The position numbers were made by a program, and so were the translations under genes. 64,000 nucleotides of DNA from Pseudomonas sp. BN411. GTDB lineage: Bacteria > Pseudomonadota > Gammaproteobacteria > Pseudomonadales > Pseudomonadaceae. Numbering within the stretch: position 1 is the stretch's first letter; the number at the start of each line of letters is the position of its first letter. The notes below the pieces were generated by a model. That model did no database searches. It saw only the letters and a list, made by a program, of their open reading frames with translations, and had not been told where the DNA came from. Where the stretch lies: the NCBI RefSeq assembly GCF_029871235.1, contig NZ_SSOM01000049.1:1-64000 (forward strand). The letters run 5' to 3'. Below, piece after piece: positions 21,798-34,829 of this stretch.

Positions 21798-21890
21798 GAC
21801 AGGAGCTCCAGGGTTTTCTGCAGATTCTAGGAATGCGCCACGGCCTGGCAAGACGTTGCAGACCATTGGCCATGGTGCAGAAAAGAAAAA

Positions 21891-21910
21891 CCCCGGTGCA
21901 TGCACCGGGG
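21891..21910 (-). terminator. Terminator of aceA
   Basis: Perfect palindrome CCCCGGTGCATGCACCGGGG, followed on the minus strand by TTTTTCTTTTC, 54 bp after the aceA stop. Confidence 0.85.
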
Positions 21911-21964
21911 TCTTCTTGACTCGCCATGTCCGGCCGATGCGTGGTCGGCCGGTGGCAGTTCCTC

Positions 21965-23560
21965 TTAGTGGAACTGGTTCATGGTGTTGTCTTTACCGCT
22001 CGCTTTCAGAGCAGCTTCGCCAGCGAAGTACTCTTTGTGGTTGTCGCCGATGTCGGAGCCAGCCATGTTCTGGTGCTTGACGCAGGCGATGCCCTGACGC
22101 AGTTCCTGACGCTGAACGCCCTTCACGTAGGCCAGCATGCCCTGGTCGGCGAAGTAACCTTTGGCCAGGTTGTCGGTGGACAGGGCCGCGGTGTGGTAGG
22201 TCGGCAGGGTGATCAGGTGGTGGAAGATGCCGGCGTGGGCCGAACCGTCGCGCTGGAAGGTACGGATCTTCTCGTCTGCAACCTGGGCCAGCTCGGTCTC
22301 GTCGTACTCGACGCTCATCAGCTTGGCACGGTCGTAGGCGGAAACATCTTTGCCTTCAGCAACGAACGCATCGAACACTTGCTGACGGAAGTTCAGGGTC
22401 CAGTTGAAGGACGGGCTGTTGTTGTAAACCAGCTTGGCGTTCGGGATGACCTGACGGATGCGGTCAACCATGCCTTTGATCTGGCCAACGTGGGGCTTCT
22501 CGGTTTCGATCCACAGCAGGTCGGCGCCGTTCTGCAGCGAGGTGATGCAGTCCAGGACGCAGCGGTCTTCGCCGGTGCCCTTGCGGAACTGGAACAGGTT
22601 GCTCGGCAGACGCTTCGGACGCAGCAGTTTGCCGCCGCGGTTGATCACCACGTCGCCGTTCTGCAGGTCGGATGCGTTGATTTCGTCGCAGTCCAGGAAG
22701 GAGTTGTACTGGTCGCCCAGGTCGCCCGGTTGCTTGGTCACGGCGATCTGCTTGGTCAGGCCGGCACCCAGGGAGTCGGTACGGGCAACGATCACGCCAT
22801 CGTCAACGCCCAGCTCGAGGAAGGCGTAGCGAACAGCGTTGATCTTGGCGAGGAAGTCTTCGTGCGGAACGGTCACTTTGCCGTCCTGGTGGCCGCACTG
22901 CTTCTCGTCGGAAACCTGGTTCTCGATCTGGATGCAGCAGGCACCGGCTTCGATCATTTTCTTGGCCAGCAGGTAGGTGGCTTCCGGGTTACCGAAACCA
23001 GCGTCGATGTCGGCAATGATCGGTACTACGTGGGTTTCGTAGCCGTCGATCTGAGCCTGGATTTCGTCCTGCTTGACCTTGTCGCCAGCGGCGCGGGCGG
23101 CATCCAGCGCGGTGAACAGCAGGTCCAGTTCGCGGGCGTCAGCCTGGCGCAGGAAGGTGTAGAGCTCTTCGATCAGGCCGGAAACGGCAGTCTTCTCGTG
23201 CATGGACTGGTCGGGCAGCGGGCCGAAGTCGGAACGCAGCGCGGCAACCATCCAGCCGGACAGGTAGAGGTAACGCTTGTTGGTGGTCTTCAGGTGCTTC
23301 TTGATGGAGATCAGCTTCTGCTGACCGATGAAGCCGTGCCAGCAGCCCAGGGATTGGGTGTAGACGGAGGAGTCGGCGTCGTACTCGGCCATGTCCTTGC
23401 GCATGATGGCCGCAGTGTACTTGGCGATATCCAGACCGGTCTTGAAGCGGTTCTGGGCGCGCATACGGGCAACCGACTCGGGGTTGATAGCGCTCCAGCT
23501 GTTGCCGTTCGCTTCTTTCAGAGCGGCAATGGCCTTGATGTCGTTTTGATAAGCGGACAT
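21965..23560 (-). CDS. aceA: Isocitrate lyase (531-residue type)
   Basis: Cleaves isocitrate to glyoxylate and succinate, the entry to the glyoxylate shunt used for growth on acetate or fatty acids (cytosol). The signature catalytic loop reads KQCGH (residues 220-224) with the active-site Cys, and the metal-site DIDAGFGN precedes it. 531 residues is the longer subtype found in Pseudomonas. The ATG at 23560 has an AAGGA site; an in-frame ATG-less extension to 23611 is rejected. The gene stands alone between two hairpin-bounded regions, and has about 440 bp between its start and a putative upstream operator. Confidence 0.96.
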   Translation of the reverse strand: MSAYQNDIKAIAALKEANGNSWSAINPESVARMRAQNRFKTGLDIAKYTAAIMRKDMAEYDADSSVYTQSLGCWHGFIGQQKLISIKKHLKTTNKRYLYLSGWMVAALRSDFGPLPDQSMHEKTAVSGLIEELYTFLRQADARELDLLFTALDAARAAGDKVKQDEIQAQIDGYETHVVPIIADIDAGFGNPEATYLLAKKMIEAGACCIQIENQVSDEKQCGHQDGKVTVPHEDFLAKINAVRYAFLELGVDDGVIVARTDSLGAGLTKQIAVTKQPGDLGDQYNSFLDCDEINASDLQNGDVVINRGGKLLRPKRLPSNLFQFRKGTGEDRCVLDCITSLQNGADLLWIETEKPHVGQIKGMVDRIRQVIPNAKLVYNNSPSFNWTLNFRQQVFDAFVAEGKDVSAYDRAKLMSVEYDETELAQVADEKIRTFQRDGSAHAGIFHHLITLPTYHTAALSTDNLAKGYFADQGMLAYVKGVQRQELRQGIACVKHQNMAGSDIGDNHKEYFAGEAALKASGKDNTMNQFH

Positions 23561-24068
23561 GGTCAATCCTTCAAAGTGTGTATGGGGTTGAGCACCGACT
23601 TTCCCACTCAAAAACCTGCGTTCTGAAGGTTATTGCGGGTTGCTCACCGCAGCGCGTCGAAGGACCGACTGGAGAGATGTAGCTGGAGGAGGGGTGACTG
23701 ACTGCAGACGCTCGCGAAATCGATGGGTGGTTTTGCGCTCTTTGATCACTTGCCGGTTCGTGGAAACCGTTGGGCGATCTGCCGGGCACTGCCTTCGATC
23801 CTGCGATTGTTGCGGGTGCTTCCCCGTCCCTCAGGACAACCTCGTTCCAGTCGCAACCTCGTCGCACTGCCTTATGGGCTGTTACAACACGGGTCGGCTC
23901 GGCTGGTTGGCTGGAGCGCGACCCGGAGGCCCTTTTCAGAGCCCCTGGCTAGCGGGAGCGAGGCCATCTTGCTCTTTCAAACAAGTGTTCGTCAATCGTT
24001 TTGTAGTGTTTTTTTTGGACTACTACATAAGACCTTCGGATGAGACCGGGTGGTCTGAAAAGAGGCTG
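23561..24068 (-). promoter_or_regulatory. Long aceA upstream/leader region
   Basis: 508 bp between the stop of the secretin-N-like gene and the aceA ATG, both read leftward. Apart from the operator candidate at 24002-24027 I see no gene: the short frame 23571-23867 has no ribosome site or recognisable product. If transcription starts near the operator, the message would carry a leader of about 400 nt. No sigma-54 -24/-12 site was found by eye. Confidence 0.5.
24002..24027. promoter_or_regulatory. Inverted repeat TGTAGT-N14-ACTACA (RpiR/RccR-type operator candidate)
   Basis: Perfect 6-bp half-sites TGTAGT (24002-24007) and ACTACA (24022-24027), with a T-rich 14-bp spacer. From memory, the RpiR-family regulator RccR, which controls pyruvate and glyoxylate-shunt genes including aceA in Pseudomonas, recognises TGTAGT/ACTACA half-sites; I could not verify the published spacing. 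It lies 442 bp upstream of aceA. Confidence 0.5.
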
Positions 24069-24878
24069 TCAGTCGACTGCGTCGACCTTGAGGCGCAGGG
24101 TCATGTCTTCACGTCCCTGGGTGGTGCGGTGGCGCAGGAAGCCACTCTGGTCGGACTGGCTGTCTTCGTTCACTGCGCCGATGGTGATCCACTCGCCAAG
24201 GCGGCCGCTGACCTTGGTGTCGGTGCTCTGCACGTCGATCACGCCGGGCTGGCTGCTGTTCAGGCGATCCCGGTTGCTGCTGATGCTGACGTGCACCAGC
24301 TCGCCGGAAAGGGTGGCGGTGACGTAGAAGCCGCGGGTTACGTTGCGGTATTCGGTGTTGCTGTAGACCTCGCCGTAGGGACCGCTGCTGGTCGTGGTGA
24401 GGGGGACGCTCTGGCCCACCTGGATCAGCGCCGGGTAGCCCTCGGTGGTCTGCACTTGCTGCACGCCCGCGCCACGGCTGTCGGTAGTGCGGCGAATCAT
24501 GCGGACCTGGTCGCGGCCATTCACTTCGCCACGGCCGGCCTGGACTTCGACGCCACCGGCGCTGGCCGAACCATTGACCGCATAGCCGCGGTCGCTCTGG
24601 AAGTTGCTGTCGCTGGTATCGACGCTGATCAGCAGGCGTCGCGGCTTCGTGTCGAGCTGGTCGAGGAGGTTGCGCAGTTCGCTGATCTTTGCCGGTTCGG
24701 CGTTGACGATCAGTTGGTTGCCGTAGGCGCTGACGCGACCCTCGTTGCCCAGCACCGACTGCGCCATCGGCAGCAGCTCATCCGCTGTGCGGTAGCGCAG
24801 CTGGATGAGCTCCGTCGCCGCCTGCAGGGGCAGGCAGACTAGCAGAAGGAGGGCTGCGAGCAGGGCGCGTGGGGTCAT
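24069..24878 (-). CDS. Periplasmic secretin N-domain-like protein
   Basis: 269 residues with a clear signal peptide (MTPRALLAALLLLVCLPLQA). After it come about 80 residues resembling a secretin N0/N1 (Secretin_N) domain: LIQLRYRTADELLPMAQSVLG ... QLIVNAEPAKISELRNLLDQLD. The C-terminal part is beta-rich, resembling the region just before a secretin pore (GYPALIQVGQSVPL), but the outer-membrane pore domain is absent. It cannot therefore form a secretion channel alone. Function unknown; perhaps an accessory to another secretin. It overlaps the next gene upstream by 4 bp, so it is co-transcribed with the PLD-like and GNAT genes. Confidence 0.7.
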   Translation of the reverse strand: MTPRALLAALLLLVCLPLQAATELIQLRYRTADELLPMAQSVLGNEGRVSAYGNQLIVNAEPAKISELRNLLDQLDTKPRRLLISVDTSDSNFQSDRGYAVNGSASAGGVEVQAGRGEVNGRDQVRMIRRTTDSRGAGVQQVQTTEGYPALIQVGQSVPLTTTSSGPYGEVYSNTEYRNVTRGFYVTATLSGELVHVSISSNRDRLNSSQPGVIDVQSTDTKVSGRLGEWITIGAVNEDSQSDQSGFLRHRTTQGREDMTLRLKVDAVD

Positions 24879-25504
24879 ATCAGGAAGCTCCGCAAATCGG
24901 GGTCGGTAATGCTCAGGTCCCAGGCCTGGTCGAAGCGGGTCTGCTGCAGCCGGGTCCTTCCGGGGTCGTTGTACAGGGCGTAACCGGCCAGCTGCTCGGG
25001 CTCGGGGCGCACGAGCAGGCCGCGGTCATCGGCAATCAGATAGGCGAGGTCCTCCGAGGGGTGGTCGGGGTTGATCCGGCGAATCTGGAAGTTGCTGGAG
25101 AGGCGCCGACTCAGGCTGAGCAGGCGATGGCCTTCCTTCACGGCGCGGCTCAGGTCGCGCACGAGGATGCGCAGTTGGCACTTGGGGTCGCTGACCAGCA
25201 GGCGGGTGCAGGCCTGTTGGATGGCGCTGTTGTGGTAGAGCCAGGGTTCGAGGTCCGGGCTGTACAGGCACAGTCGGCGGCGGGCCTGCTGCATCAGCGC
25301 AAGGGCATGGGCGCGGGCATCTTCCAGGGTGCTGAAGCGTTCGAGTCGGTCGTGGATGCCGAGGCTGAATGGGGCGGGTTCCCAGTCGGAGGCTTCGGGC
25401 TGAGGGGGCGTTGGATTGTGAATGCTGAAACGCCCCGGCGACTGGAACTCGATTGCCGGTAATTCGACTTCGTTCTCAGCAGCTTCCGGGGCGTTTTCGT
25501 TCAT
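24875..25504 (-). CDS. PLD-like-fold hypothetical protein (DUF7931-like)
   Basis: 209-residue cytosolic protein of unknown role. The middle and C-terminal parts (about residues 65-200) look like one half of a phospholipase-D fold (RRRLCLYSPDLEPWLYHN..., RILVRDLSRAVKEGHRLLSLSRRL), but no complete HxK(x4)D motif is visible, so activity is doubtful. The first 50 residues are acidic and proline-rich, probably disordered. In other pseudomonads it sits next to the GNAT gene, as here. The start has a fair ribosome site. Confidence 0.6.
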   Translation of the reverse strand: MNENAPEAAENEVELPAIEFQSPGRFSIHNPTPPQPEASDWEPAPFSLGIHDRLERFSTLEDARAHALALMQQARRRLCLYSPDLEPWLYHNSAIQQACTRLLVSDPKCQLRILVRDLSRAVKEGHRLLSLSRRLSSNFQIRRINPDHPSEDLAYLIADDRGLLVRPEPEQLAGYALYNDPGRTRLQQTRFDQAWDLSITDPDLRSFLI

Positions 25505-25512
25505 TCGGACCT

Positions 25513-25938
25513 CTACTGGCTTTCGCGCACCATGTCCACGTGGGGAATGCCAGCCTCGAGGAACTCGCTGCTGACGATCTTGAAGCCGTGGCGTTCGTAG
25601 AACGCGGTGGCGTGGACCTGTGCCGAGAGCATCTGGCGCTTCAGGCCACGGCGTTCGGCTTCAGCGATAGCTGCCTGCAGCAGCCGGTCACCGACTTTGA
25701 GTCCGCGCCAGTCCCTGAGGACCGAAACGCGGCCGATGTGGCCATCCGGCAACAAGCGGGCGGTGCCGATAGCATAGTCCCGCTCGAAGGCGAGAAAGTG
25801 CACGGCGTCCGCATCTTCGGTGTCCCACTCCAGTTCCGGTGCGACGGATTGCTCGGCGATGAATACGGCCTCACGAATACGGCGCAGGTCGGCATTGTCC
25901 TTCTGCCAGTCGGCAACGCGGACGTGTATCTCACTCAT
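25513..25938 (-). CDS. GNAT-family N-acetyltransferase
   Basis: 141 residues, a compact GNAT fold: IRxxVFxxEQxV at the N-terminus (IREAVFIAEQSV), acetyl-CoA loop region IGRVSVLRDWRGLKVGDRLL and the C-terminal FYERHGF motif. The ATG at 25938 with a CTGGAG site is chosen over the upstream TTG. It overlaps the 3' end of the roxA-like gene by 8 bp, indicating coupled translation. Acceptor unknown. Confidence 0.85.
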   Translation of the reverse strand: MSEIHVRVADWQKDNADLRRIREAVFIAEQSVAPELEWDTEDADAVHFLAFERDYAIGTARLLPDGHIGRVSVLRDWRGLKVGDRLLQAAIAEAERRGLKRQMLSAQVHATAFYERHGFKIVSSEFLEAGIPHVDMVRESQ

Positions 25939-27097
25939 CGGCAAACTCCAGACTTCCTTGCTTGATCAGTTCCAGAAGAAGCTTACGCCCGTCCTCATCG
26001 CCCAGCCATTGGCCGAGATTGTCGAAATGCAATGCTTCGGCAGCGCAGATCAGTTTAAGGAGTTCGCGCAGGCTGCTCGGCAGCAGGCGGCTCTGGCCGC
26101 TGGCGAAGAGCACCAGGCCGATATCGACTTCGGACCAGGCCAGGCGTGCGCTGGGGTTGCGGATCAGTACCGCGCCGTCTTCGATTGCGCCGAGGAAGTC
26201 CTCTTCCTCTACGTCTGCGCCGGCGACCAGTTCCGGGTAGCGCGGCTCGGTCATGAACTGGCCGAACCAGGTGAGGAGCAGGCGTTCGTCGCTCATGTGC
26301 TCGTTGAGCAGGACCTTGAGGCGGTCCAGGGCGTCGCGCTGGATTTCATGCGGGTCGCTGGCGGGGGCGGTGCCGGCGTCGCTGTAGCGTTCTTCGTCCG
26401 GCAGGAACTGCGCGAGGAAGTCGGTGAAGTGGGTCAGTACTTCGGCGGCACTGGGAGCGCGGAAGCCAACGGAGTAGGTCATGCAGTCGTCTTCGGCGAT
26501 GCCGAAATGGGCCAGGCGCGGCGGCAGGTAGAGCATGTCGCCGGGCTCCAGAACCCATTCGTCGGTCTGCTGGAAGTCGGCGAGGATGCGCAGGTCGGCG
26601 TGGGGCAGCAGGGCGCTCTCGGCGTCGCACATCTGGCCGATCTTCCAGCGACGGCAGCCGTGGCCCTGCAGGAGGAACACGTCGTAGTTGTCGAAATGCG
26701 GTCCTACACCGCCACCCGGCGCGGCGTAGCTGATCATCACGTCATCGATCCGCCAGCTCGGCAGGAAGCGGAAGTGTTCCAGCAGTTCGGCGACTTCCGG
26801 GACGAACTGGTCGACCGCCTGGACCAGCAGGGTCCAGTCGCGCTCGGGAAGGTTCTGATAGGTGTCTTCGGCGAAGGGGCCACGACGCATTTCCCAGGGA
26901 CGCTCGCCGTGCTCGAGAACCACGCGGGATTCAACTTCCTCTTCCAGGGAAAGGCCCGCGAGCTCGTCGGGAGAGATGGGGCTTTCGAATCCGGGGATGG
27001 CCTGGCGGATCAGAAGCGGCTTCTGTTGCCAGTAGTCGCGCAGGAATTCGCGCGCAGTAAGGCCACCCAGAAGTTGAAGAGGAGTATCAGGATTCAT
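25931..27097 (-). CDS. roxA: Ribosomal protein uL16 arginine hydroxylase (JmjC/cupin)
   Basis: 2-oxoglutarate/Fe(II) oxygenase of the RoxA/YcfD family; the E. coli enzyme hydroxylates an arginine of ribosomal protein uL16. 388 residues from the ATG at 27097. The cupin iron motif is visible as GPHFDNYDVFLLQ (HxD), with the third ligand in LPPRLAHFGIAED; substrate-binding GHGCRRWKIG follows. The C-terminal winged-helix part is present. It follows purB by 60 bp with the purB terminator between, so it probably has its own start. Confidence 0.9.
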   Translation of the reverse strand: MNPDTPLQLLGGLTAREFLRDYWQQKPLLIRQAIPGFESPISPDELAGLSLEEEVESRVVLEHGERPWEMRRGPFAEDTYQNLPERDWTLLVQAVDQFVPEVAELLEHFRFLPSWRIDDVMISYAAPGGGVGPHFDNYDVFLLQGHGCRRWKIGQMCDAESALLPHADLRILADFQQTDEWVLEPGDMLYLPPRLAHFGIAEDDCMTYSVGFRAPSAAEVLTHFTDFLAQFLPDEERYSDAGTAPASDPHEIQRDALDRLKVLLNEHMSDERLLLTWFGQFMTEPRYPELVAGADVEEEDFLGAIEDGAVLIRNPSARLAWSEVDIGLVLFASGQSRLLPSSLRELLKLICAAEALHFDNLGQWLGDEDGRKLLLELIKQGSLEFADE

Positions 27098-27119
27098 GTC
27101 TAAGCCTTTGAAATAAAAA

Positions 27120-27138
27120 CGCCCGGCACAGCCGGGCG
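27120..27138 (-). terminator. Terminator of purB
   Basis: Stem CGCCCGGC / GCCGGGCG with a 3-nt loop, then TTTTTATTT on the minus strand, 19 bp after the purB stop. Confidence 0.85.
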
Positions 27139-27157
27139 TGCACTGGTTCAAAACCGA

Positions 27158-28570
<1,413 letters not shown>

Positions 28571-28636
28571 TCATACATGGTTTTCGTCCCGCTCGCTGCT
28601 TGTGCGCCATGGTCGACGACACATGGCGCAGGCGAG

Positions 28637-29257
28637 TCAGCCGCGCAGGAGCGGGTAAAGCTCGTTGAGCAGCTTGCGACGGCTGAACAGGAGCTGCCAG
28701 CGATTGCCGCCCAGCTGGCGCCAGAGGCGCGCGGCGCGGATGCCGGTGAGCAGCAGGGCGCGGATTTTCGCGGCGTTGCTGGATTGCTGCAGGTGGCGCA
28801 TGTCGCCGTGTACCTGGATGCGCTGGCGGAAGGTGCTCAGCGTGTCCTGGTACAAGCTGGCGCAGGCAGCAATGACGTTGTCGTGCACCAGACCGAAGTG
28901 CTGCACCTGCTGCTGGATCTGGTCCAGGCGAGTGCCGATCACGTCGAGCATATCGCCGCGCTTGGCCAGCTGGCGCTCCAGGGTCAGAAGCGCCAGGGCG
29001 TAACGCAGGGGCTCGCGCTGCAGGCTGGAGGGCTCGCGCTCCAGGGCGCTGACCAGGGCCTTGTAGCCGTCGCGCAGGTTGAGGTCGTCACCGCCGTAGA
29101 CGTCCAGGGTGTCTTTCGGATCTCGGACCAGCAGGCTGCCGAGCATGCAGCCGAGCGGCGGTTCGCTGATCTGGCCGGTCTTGGCGATGCGGTCCACCAG
29201 CGCGGCCGCTTCGAAGACGGCGCCAAGTGCGACCAGTTGCTCACGGGTCTGGTTCAT
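28637..29257 (-). CDS. hflD: High frequency lysogenization protein HflD homolog
   Basis: 206-residue helical protein of the HflD family, which in E. coli binds phage lambda CII at the inner membrane and affects lysogenisation; its housekeeping role is unclear. Family stretches are present ([29 protein letters not shown]-like [26 protein letters not shown]-like end). It overlaps mnmA by 4 bp, the usual mnmA-hflD pair. Confidence 0.92.
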   Translation of the reverse strand: MNQTREQLVALGAVFEAAALVDRIAKTGQISEPPLGCMLGSLLVRDPKDTLDVYGGDDLNLRDGYKALVSALEREPSSLQREPLRYALALLTLERQLAKRGDMLDVIGTRLDQIQQQVQHFGLVHDNVIAACASLYQDTLSTFRQRIQVHGDMRHLQQSSNAAKIRALLLTGIRAARLWRQLGGNRWQLLFSRRKLLNELYPLLRG

Positions 29258-30372
29258 GGGCGTTTCACTCCGGCATCCGAAGGCTCGGCGCTTTCGATCA
29301 CGCCGCCGCCGAGGCAGATTTCACCGTCGTAGAAGACCACGGATTGTCCTGGGGTGACGGCCCGCTGGGCTTCGTCGAACACCGCAACATAACCGTCTGC
29401 AGTCGCTTCCAGGGTGCAGGGCTGGTCGCTCTGGCGATAGCGCACCTTGGCCTTGAGTTGACGCGGTTGGCTGAGGTCGATGGGGTTTACCCAGTAGATT
29501 TCCGACACCTTCAGCGAGCGGGAGTAAAGCCAGGGGTTCTCGTTGCCCTGGCCGACGATCAGTACGTTGCGTGACAGGTCCTTCGCGAGGACGTACCAGG
29601 GCTCATCGCTCGCGTCTTTCATGCCGCCGATGCCCAAGCCCTGGCGCTGGCCGATGGTGTGGTACATCAGGCCGTGATGGCGGCCTATGACGTCGCCTTC
29701 GGTGGTTTCGATGTCGCCGGGTTGTGCGGGCAGGTACTGCTTGAGGAAGTCGGTGAAGCGGCGCTCGCCGATGAAGCAGATACCGGTGGAATCCTTCTTG
29801 CGCGCGGTGGCCAGGCCGTATTTTTCGGCGATGGCGCGCACTTCGGGTTTCTCCAGCTCACCCACGGGGAACAGGGTGCGGGCGATCTGCTCGCCGCCAA
29901 CCGCGTGGAGGAAGTAGCTCTGGTCCTTGTTCGGGTCCAGGCCCTTGAGCAGCTCGGTGCGTCCGTCGATGTCGCGGCGGCGTACGTAGTGGCCGGTGGC
30001 GATCAGGTCGGCGCCCAGGGAGAGGGCGTAGTCGAGGAAGGCTTTGAACTTGATCTCGCGGTTGCAGAGGATGTCCGGGTTGGGTGTGCGGCCGGCCTTG
30101 TATTCCTCAAGGAAGTGCTCGAACACATGGTCCCAATACTCGGCGGCGAAGTTCGCGGTATGCAGCTTGATACCGATGCGGTCGCACACGGCCTGGGCAT
30201 CGGCCAGGTCTACCTTGGCGGTGCAGTACTCGGTGCCGTCGTCTTCGTCCCAGTTCTTCATGAACAGGCCTTCAACCTGATAGCCCTGTTCGAGCAGGAG
30301 GAGGGCGGAAACCGAGGAGTCGACGCCGCCGGACATGCCGACTATGACGCGGGTATTGGCTGGATCACGCAT
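29254..30372 (-). CDS. mnmA: tRNA-specific 2-thiouridylase
   Basis: ATP-dependent enzyme that installs s2U at wobble position 34 of Lys/Glu/Gln tRNAs, taking sulfur from TusE. 372 residues from the ATG at 30372; a GTG four codons upstream is an alternative and neither has a strong ribosome site. The PP-loop SGGVDSS is near residue 13. Catalytic cysteines are seen in NPDILCN and GICFIGE, with YHTIGQRQG in the C-terminal half. TusBCDE are encoded at 50755-52139. Confidence 0.96.
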   Translation of the reverse strand: MRDPANTRVIVGMSGGVDSSVSALLLLEQGYQVEGLFMKNWDEDDGTEYCTAKVDLADAQAVCDRIGIKLHTANFAAEYWDHVFEHFLEEYKAGRTPNPDILCNREIKFKAFLDYALSLGADLIATGHYVRRRDIDGRTELLKGLDPNKDQSYFLHAVGGEQIARTLFPVGELEKPEVRAIAEKYGLATARKKDSTGICFIGERRFTDFLKQYLPAQPGDIETTEGDVIGRHHGLMYHTIGQRQGLGIGGMKDASDEPWYVLAKDLSRNVLIVGQGNENPWLYSRSLKVSEIYWVNPIDLSQPRQLKAKVRYRQSDQPCTLEATADGYVAVFDEAQRAVTPGQSVVFYDGEICLGGGVIESAEPSDAGVKRP

Positions 30373-30427
30373 GGGAATCTGCACTGGCTATTACGCAAAA
30401 GCGGAATTCTATCAGGCTGGGCGGCGT

Positions 30428-30871
30428 TCAGGCGACGCGGATCAGGCTGAGAGGGAAGCGCTCGCCTGCCAGGTAGTCATCGATGCAGAGCATGACCAGA
30501 TGGCTGCGCCAGCGATCCTTCTCGGTCAGGAGTTCTTCGCGGGTCAGCCAGCGCGGGCCGATGATGCCGTCGTCCAGCTGCTGCTCCGGGTGGTGACGCA
30601 GCGGCTTGGCGGCGAAGCAGACGCGCTGGTAGGTCACGCCGTTGCTGGGGGCGGTGTAGAGATAGATGCCGGTGACTGCGGTCAGCTCGATCTCCCAGCC
30701 GGTTTCCTCGAAGGTTTCGCGCAGTGCGGCTTCAAGGAGAGTCTCGTTGGCTTCCAAGTGGCCGGCGGGCTGGTTGAACACGGCGCGGCCATCGGCTTCT
30801 TCCTCCACCAGAAGGAAACGGCCCTGGTCCTCGACAATGGTCGCGACGGTGATGTGGGGTTGCCAGGTCAT
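30428..30871 (-). CDS. nudJ: NudJ-type Nudix hydrolase
   Basis: 147-residue Nudix pyrophosphatase; the NudJ family releases phosphate from nucleoside tri- and diphosphates and thiamine pyrophosphate. The Nudix box GHLEANETLLEAALRETFEETG fits GX5EX7REUXEEXGU. The ATG at 30871 has a GGAG site; the longer open frame runs back into the idh terminator and is rejected. It sits just upstream of mnmA, as in enterobacteria. Confidence 0.88.
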   Translation of the reverse strand: MTWQPHITVATIVEDQGRFLLVEEEADGRAVFNQPAGHLEANETLLEAALRETFEETGWEIELTAVTGIYLYTAPSNGVTYQRVCFAAKPLRHHPEQQLDDGIIGPRWLTREELLTEKDRWRSHLVMLCIDDYLAGERFPLSLIRVA

Positions 30872-30926
30872 CGGCAAGGCTCCGGAAAAAGGGGGCGACA
30901 TCATAAAGCGCCGGTGGCGGAAAAAA

Positions 30927-30953
30927 GAAACCCCGGGCAATGCCCGGGGTTTC
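30927..30953 (-). terminator. Terminator of idh
   Basis: 13-bp perfect stem GAAACCCCGGGCA / TGCCCGGGGTTTC, followed by a T-run on the minus strand, 18 bp past the idh stop. Confidence 0.85.
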
Positions 30954-30970
30954 CTGTGTCGCTCTGTGGC

Positions 30971-33205
<2,235 letters not shown>

Positions 33206-33264
33206 TTAACTCTCTTCTTTTCTGGGCGCGCACAGAGTCTCGAAGCGCATTGGTAGACGCATTC

Positions 33265-33283
33265 GCTCAATGTCGAATTGAGC
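33265..33283. repeat. Inverted repeat 7-5-7 in the idh/icd region
   Basis: GCTCAATGTCGAATTGAGC: perfect 7-bp arms with a 5-bp spacer, 66 bp upstream of idh. The overlapping words ATGTCGA...ATGTCGA (33269 and 33285 areas) add a direct repeat. Could be an operator; no regulator is assigned. Confidence 0.45.
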
Positions 33284-33374
33284 TATGTCGAGAATTGCCG
33301 CGGGGGTAATGGAGCGCCAGTAGAGCGTTGTGCAGTCGATCCATGGTGGTGGCACGGCTGCGACGAGGACAGTG

Positions 33375-33390
33375 AGTCTGGTCCCAGACT
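33375..33390. repeat. Inverted repeat 7-2-7 in the idh/icd region
   Basis: AGTCTGGTCCCAGACT: perfect 7-bp arms with a 2-bp centre, roughly midway between the two start codons. Possible dimeric-repressor site; not a terminator since no T-run follows. Confidence 0.4.
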
Positions 33391-33555
33391 GCTCGCCCCC
33401 GATGACTATCAAGTCACGGCGCGCAGTATACCACTCCTTTGGGTGGGCTGACTCAGACGTGCGATTTCGACTAAGGAAGATATGGTCGATGACCGGACAA
33501 CTGGAGTAGGCTCACGAGCTGCAAGAGCGTTCTCAACCACAACACGGAGCTCAGC

Positions 33556-34812
33556 ATGGGATACCAAAAGATCCAGGTGCCGGCAGTCGGTGACAAAATC
33601 ACCGTCAATGCAGATATGTCCCTGAACGTACCGAACAACCCGATCATCCCGTTCATCGAGGGTGACGGCATCGGCGTCGACATCAGCCCTGTCATGATCA
33701 AGGTAGTGGATGCCGCCGTCGCCAAGGCGTACGGCAATGCCCGCAAGATTTCCTGGATGGAAGTCTATGCCGGTGAGAAGGCCACTCAGGTCTACGATCA
33801 GGACACCTGGCTGCCGAAAGAAACCCTCGAAGCCGTTCGCGACTACGTCGTTTCCATCAAGGGCCCGCTGACCACGCCGGTCGGTGGTGGCATTCGTTCG
33901 CTCAACGTGGCCCTGCGCCAGGAGCTCGATCTCTATGTCTGCCAGCGTCCGGTGCGCTGGTTCGAAGGCGTGCCCAGTCCGGTGAAAAAACCTGGCGACG
34001 TCGACATGGTGATATTCCGCGAGAACTCTGAAGACATTTACGCCGGCGTCGAGTGGAAGGCCGGCAGCCCCGAGGCCGAGAAGGTCATCAAGTTCCTCAC
34101 CGAGGAAATGGGCGTCAAGAAGATCCGCTTCACCGAAAACTGCGGCATCGGCATCAAGCCGGTTTCCCAGGATGGCACCAAGCGCCTGGTGCGCAAGGCC
34201 CTGCAGTACGCCGTGGATAACGATCGCAGCTCCGTGACCATCGTCCACAAGGGCAACATCATGAAGTTCACCGAAGGTGCCTTCAAAGAGTGGGGCTACG
34301 AGGTCGCTCGCGACGAATTTGGCGCCGAGCTGCTGGATGGCGGGCCGTGGATGCAGTTCAAGAACCCGCACACCGGCAAGAATGTCGTGGTCAAGGACGT
34401 GATCGCCGACGCCATGCTGCAGCAGATCCTGCTGCGTCCGGCCGAGTACGACGTGATCGCCACCCTCAACCTGAACGGTGACTACCTGTCCGACGCCCTG
34501 GCGGCTGAGGTGGGTGGTATCGGCATCGCGCCCGGCGCCAACCTGTCCGACACCGTCGCCATGTTCGAAGCTACTCACGGTACCGCGCCGAAGTATGCTG
34601 GCCAGGACAAGGTGAACCCGGGTTCGGTCATCCTCTCCGCCGAGATGATGCTGCGCCACATGGGCTGGACCGAAGCTGCTGACCTGATCATCAAGGGCAC
34701 CAACGGTGCTATCGCCGCGAAGACCGTGACCTACGACTTCGAGCGTCTGATGGATGGCGCCAAGCTGCTGTCGTGCTCCGGGTTCGGCGACGCCCTCATT
34801 GCTCATATGTGA
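33556..34812 (+). CDS. icd: Isocitrate dehydrogenase, NADP-dependent, dimeric type
   Basis: 418 residues, E. coli Icd-like. The phosphorylation-loop serine (target of AceK kinase/phosphatase in enterics) lies in [12 protein letters not shown] (about residues 111-121). Substrate-metal residues are in [25 protein letters not shown] and [10 protein letters not shown]. The ATG at 33556 follows a CGGAG site. Having both this and the monomeric Idh is typical of P. aeruginosa-like species. Competes with isocitrate lyase at the isocitrate branch point. Confidence 0.97.
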   Translation: MGYQKIQVPAVGDKITVNADMSLNVPNNPIIPFIEGDGIGVDISPVMIKVVDAAVAKAYGNARKISWMEVYAGEKATQVYDQDTWLPKETLEAVRDYVVSIKGPLTTPVGGGIRSLNVALRQELDLYVCQRPVRWFEGVPSPVKKPGDVDMVIFRENSEDIYAGVEWKAGSPEAEKVIKFLTEEMGVKKIRFTENCGIGIKPVSQDGTKRLVRKALQYAVDNDRSSVTIVHKGNIMKFTEGAFKEWGYEVARDEFGAELLDGGPWMQFKNPHTGKNVVVKDVIADAMLQQILLRPAEYDVIATLNLNGDYLSDALAAEVGGIGIAPGANLSDTVAMFEATHGTAPKYAGQDKVNPGSVILSAEMMLRHMGWTEAADLIIKGTNGAIAAKTVTYDFERLMDGAKLLSCSGFGDALIAHM

Positions 34813-34829
34813 GTCAGAAGGCGGACACG

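Noticed and set aside
23571-23867. 98-codon frame in the aceA leader
   Set aside because: No ribosome site, no recognisable domain, low-complexity Ser/Pro/Arg composition.
33206-33412. 68-codon frame between idh and icd
   Set aside because: No start signal; it spans the palindromes of a divergent promoter region.
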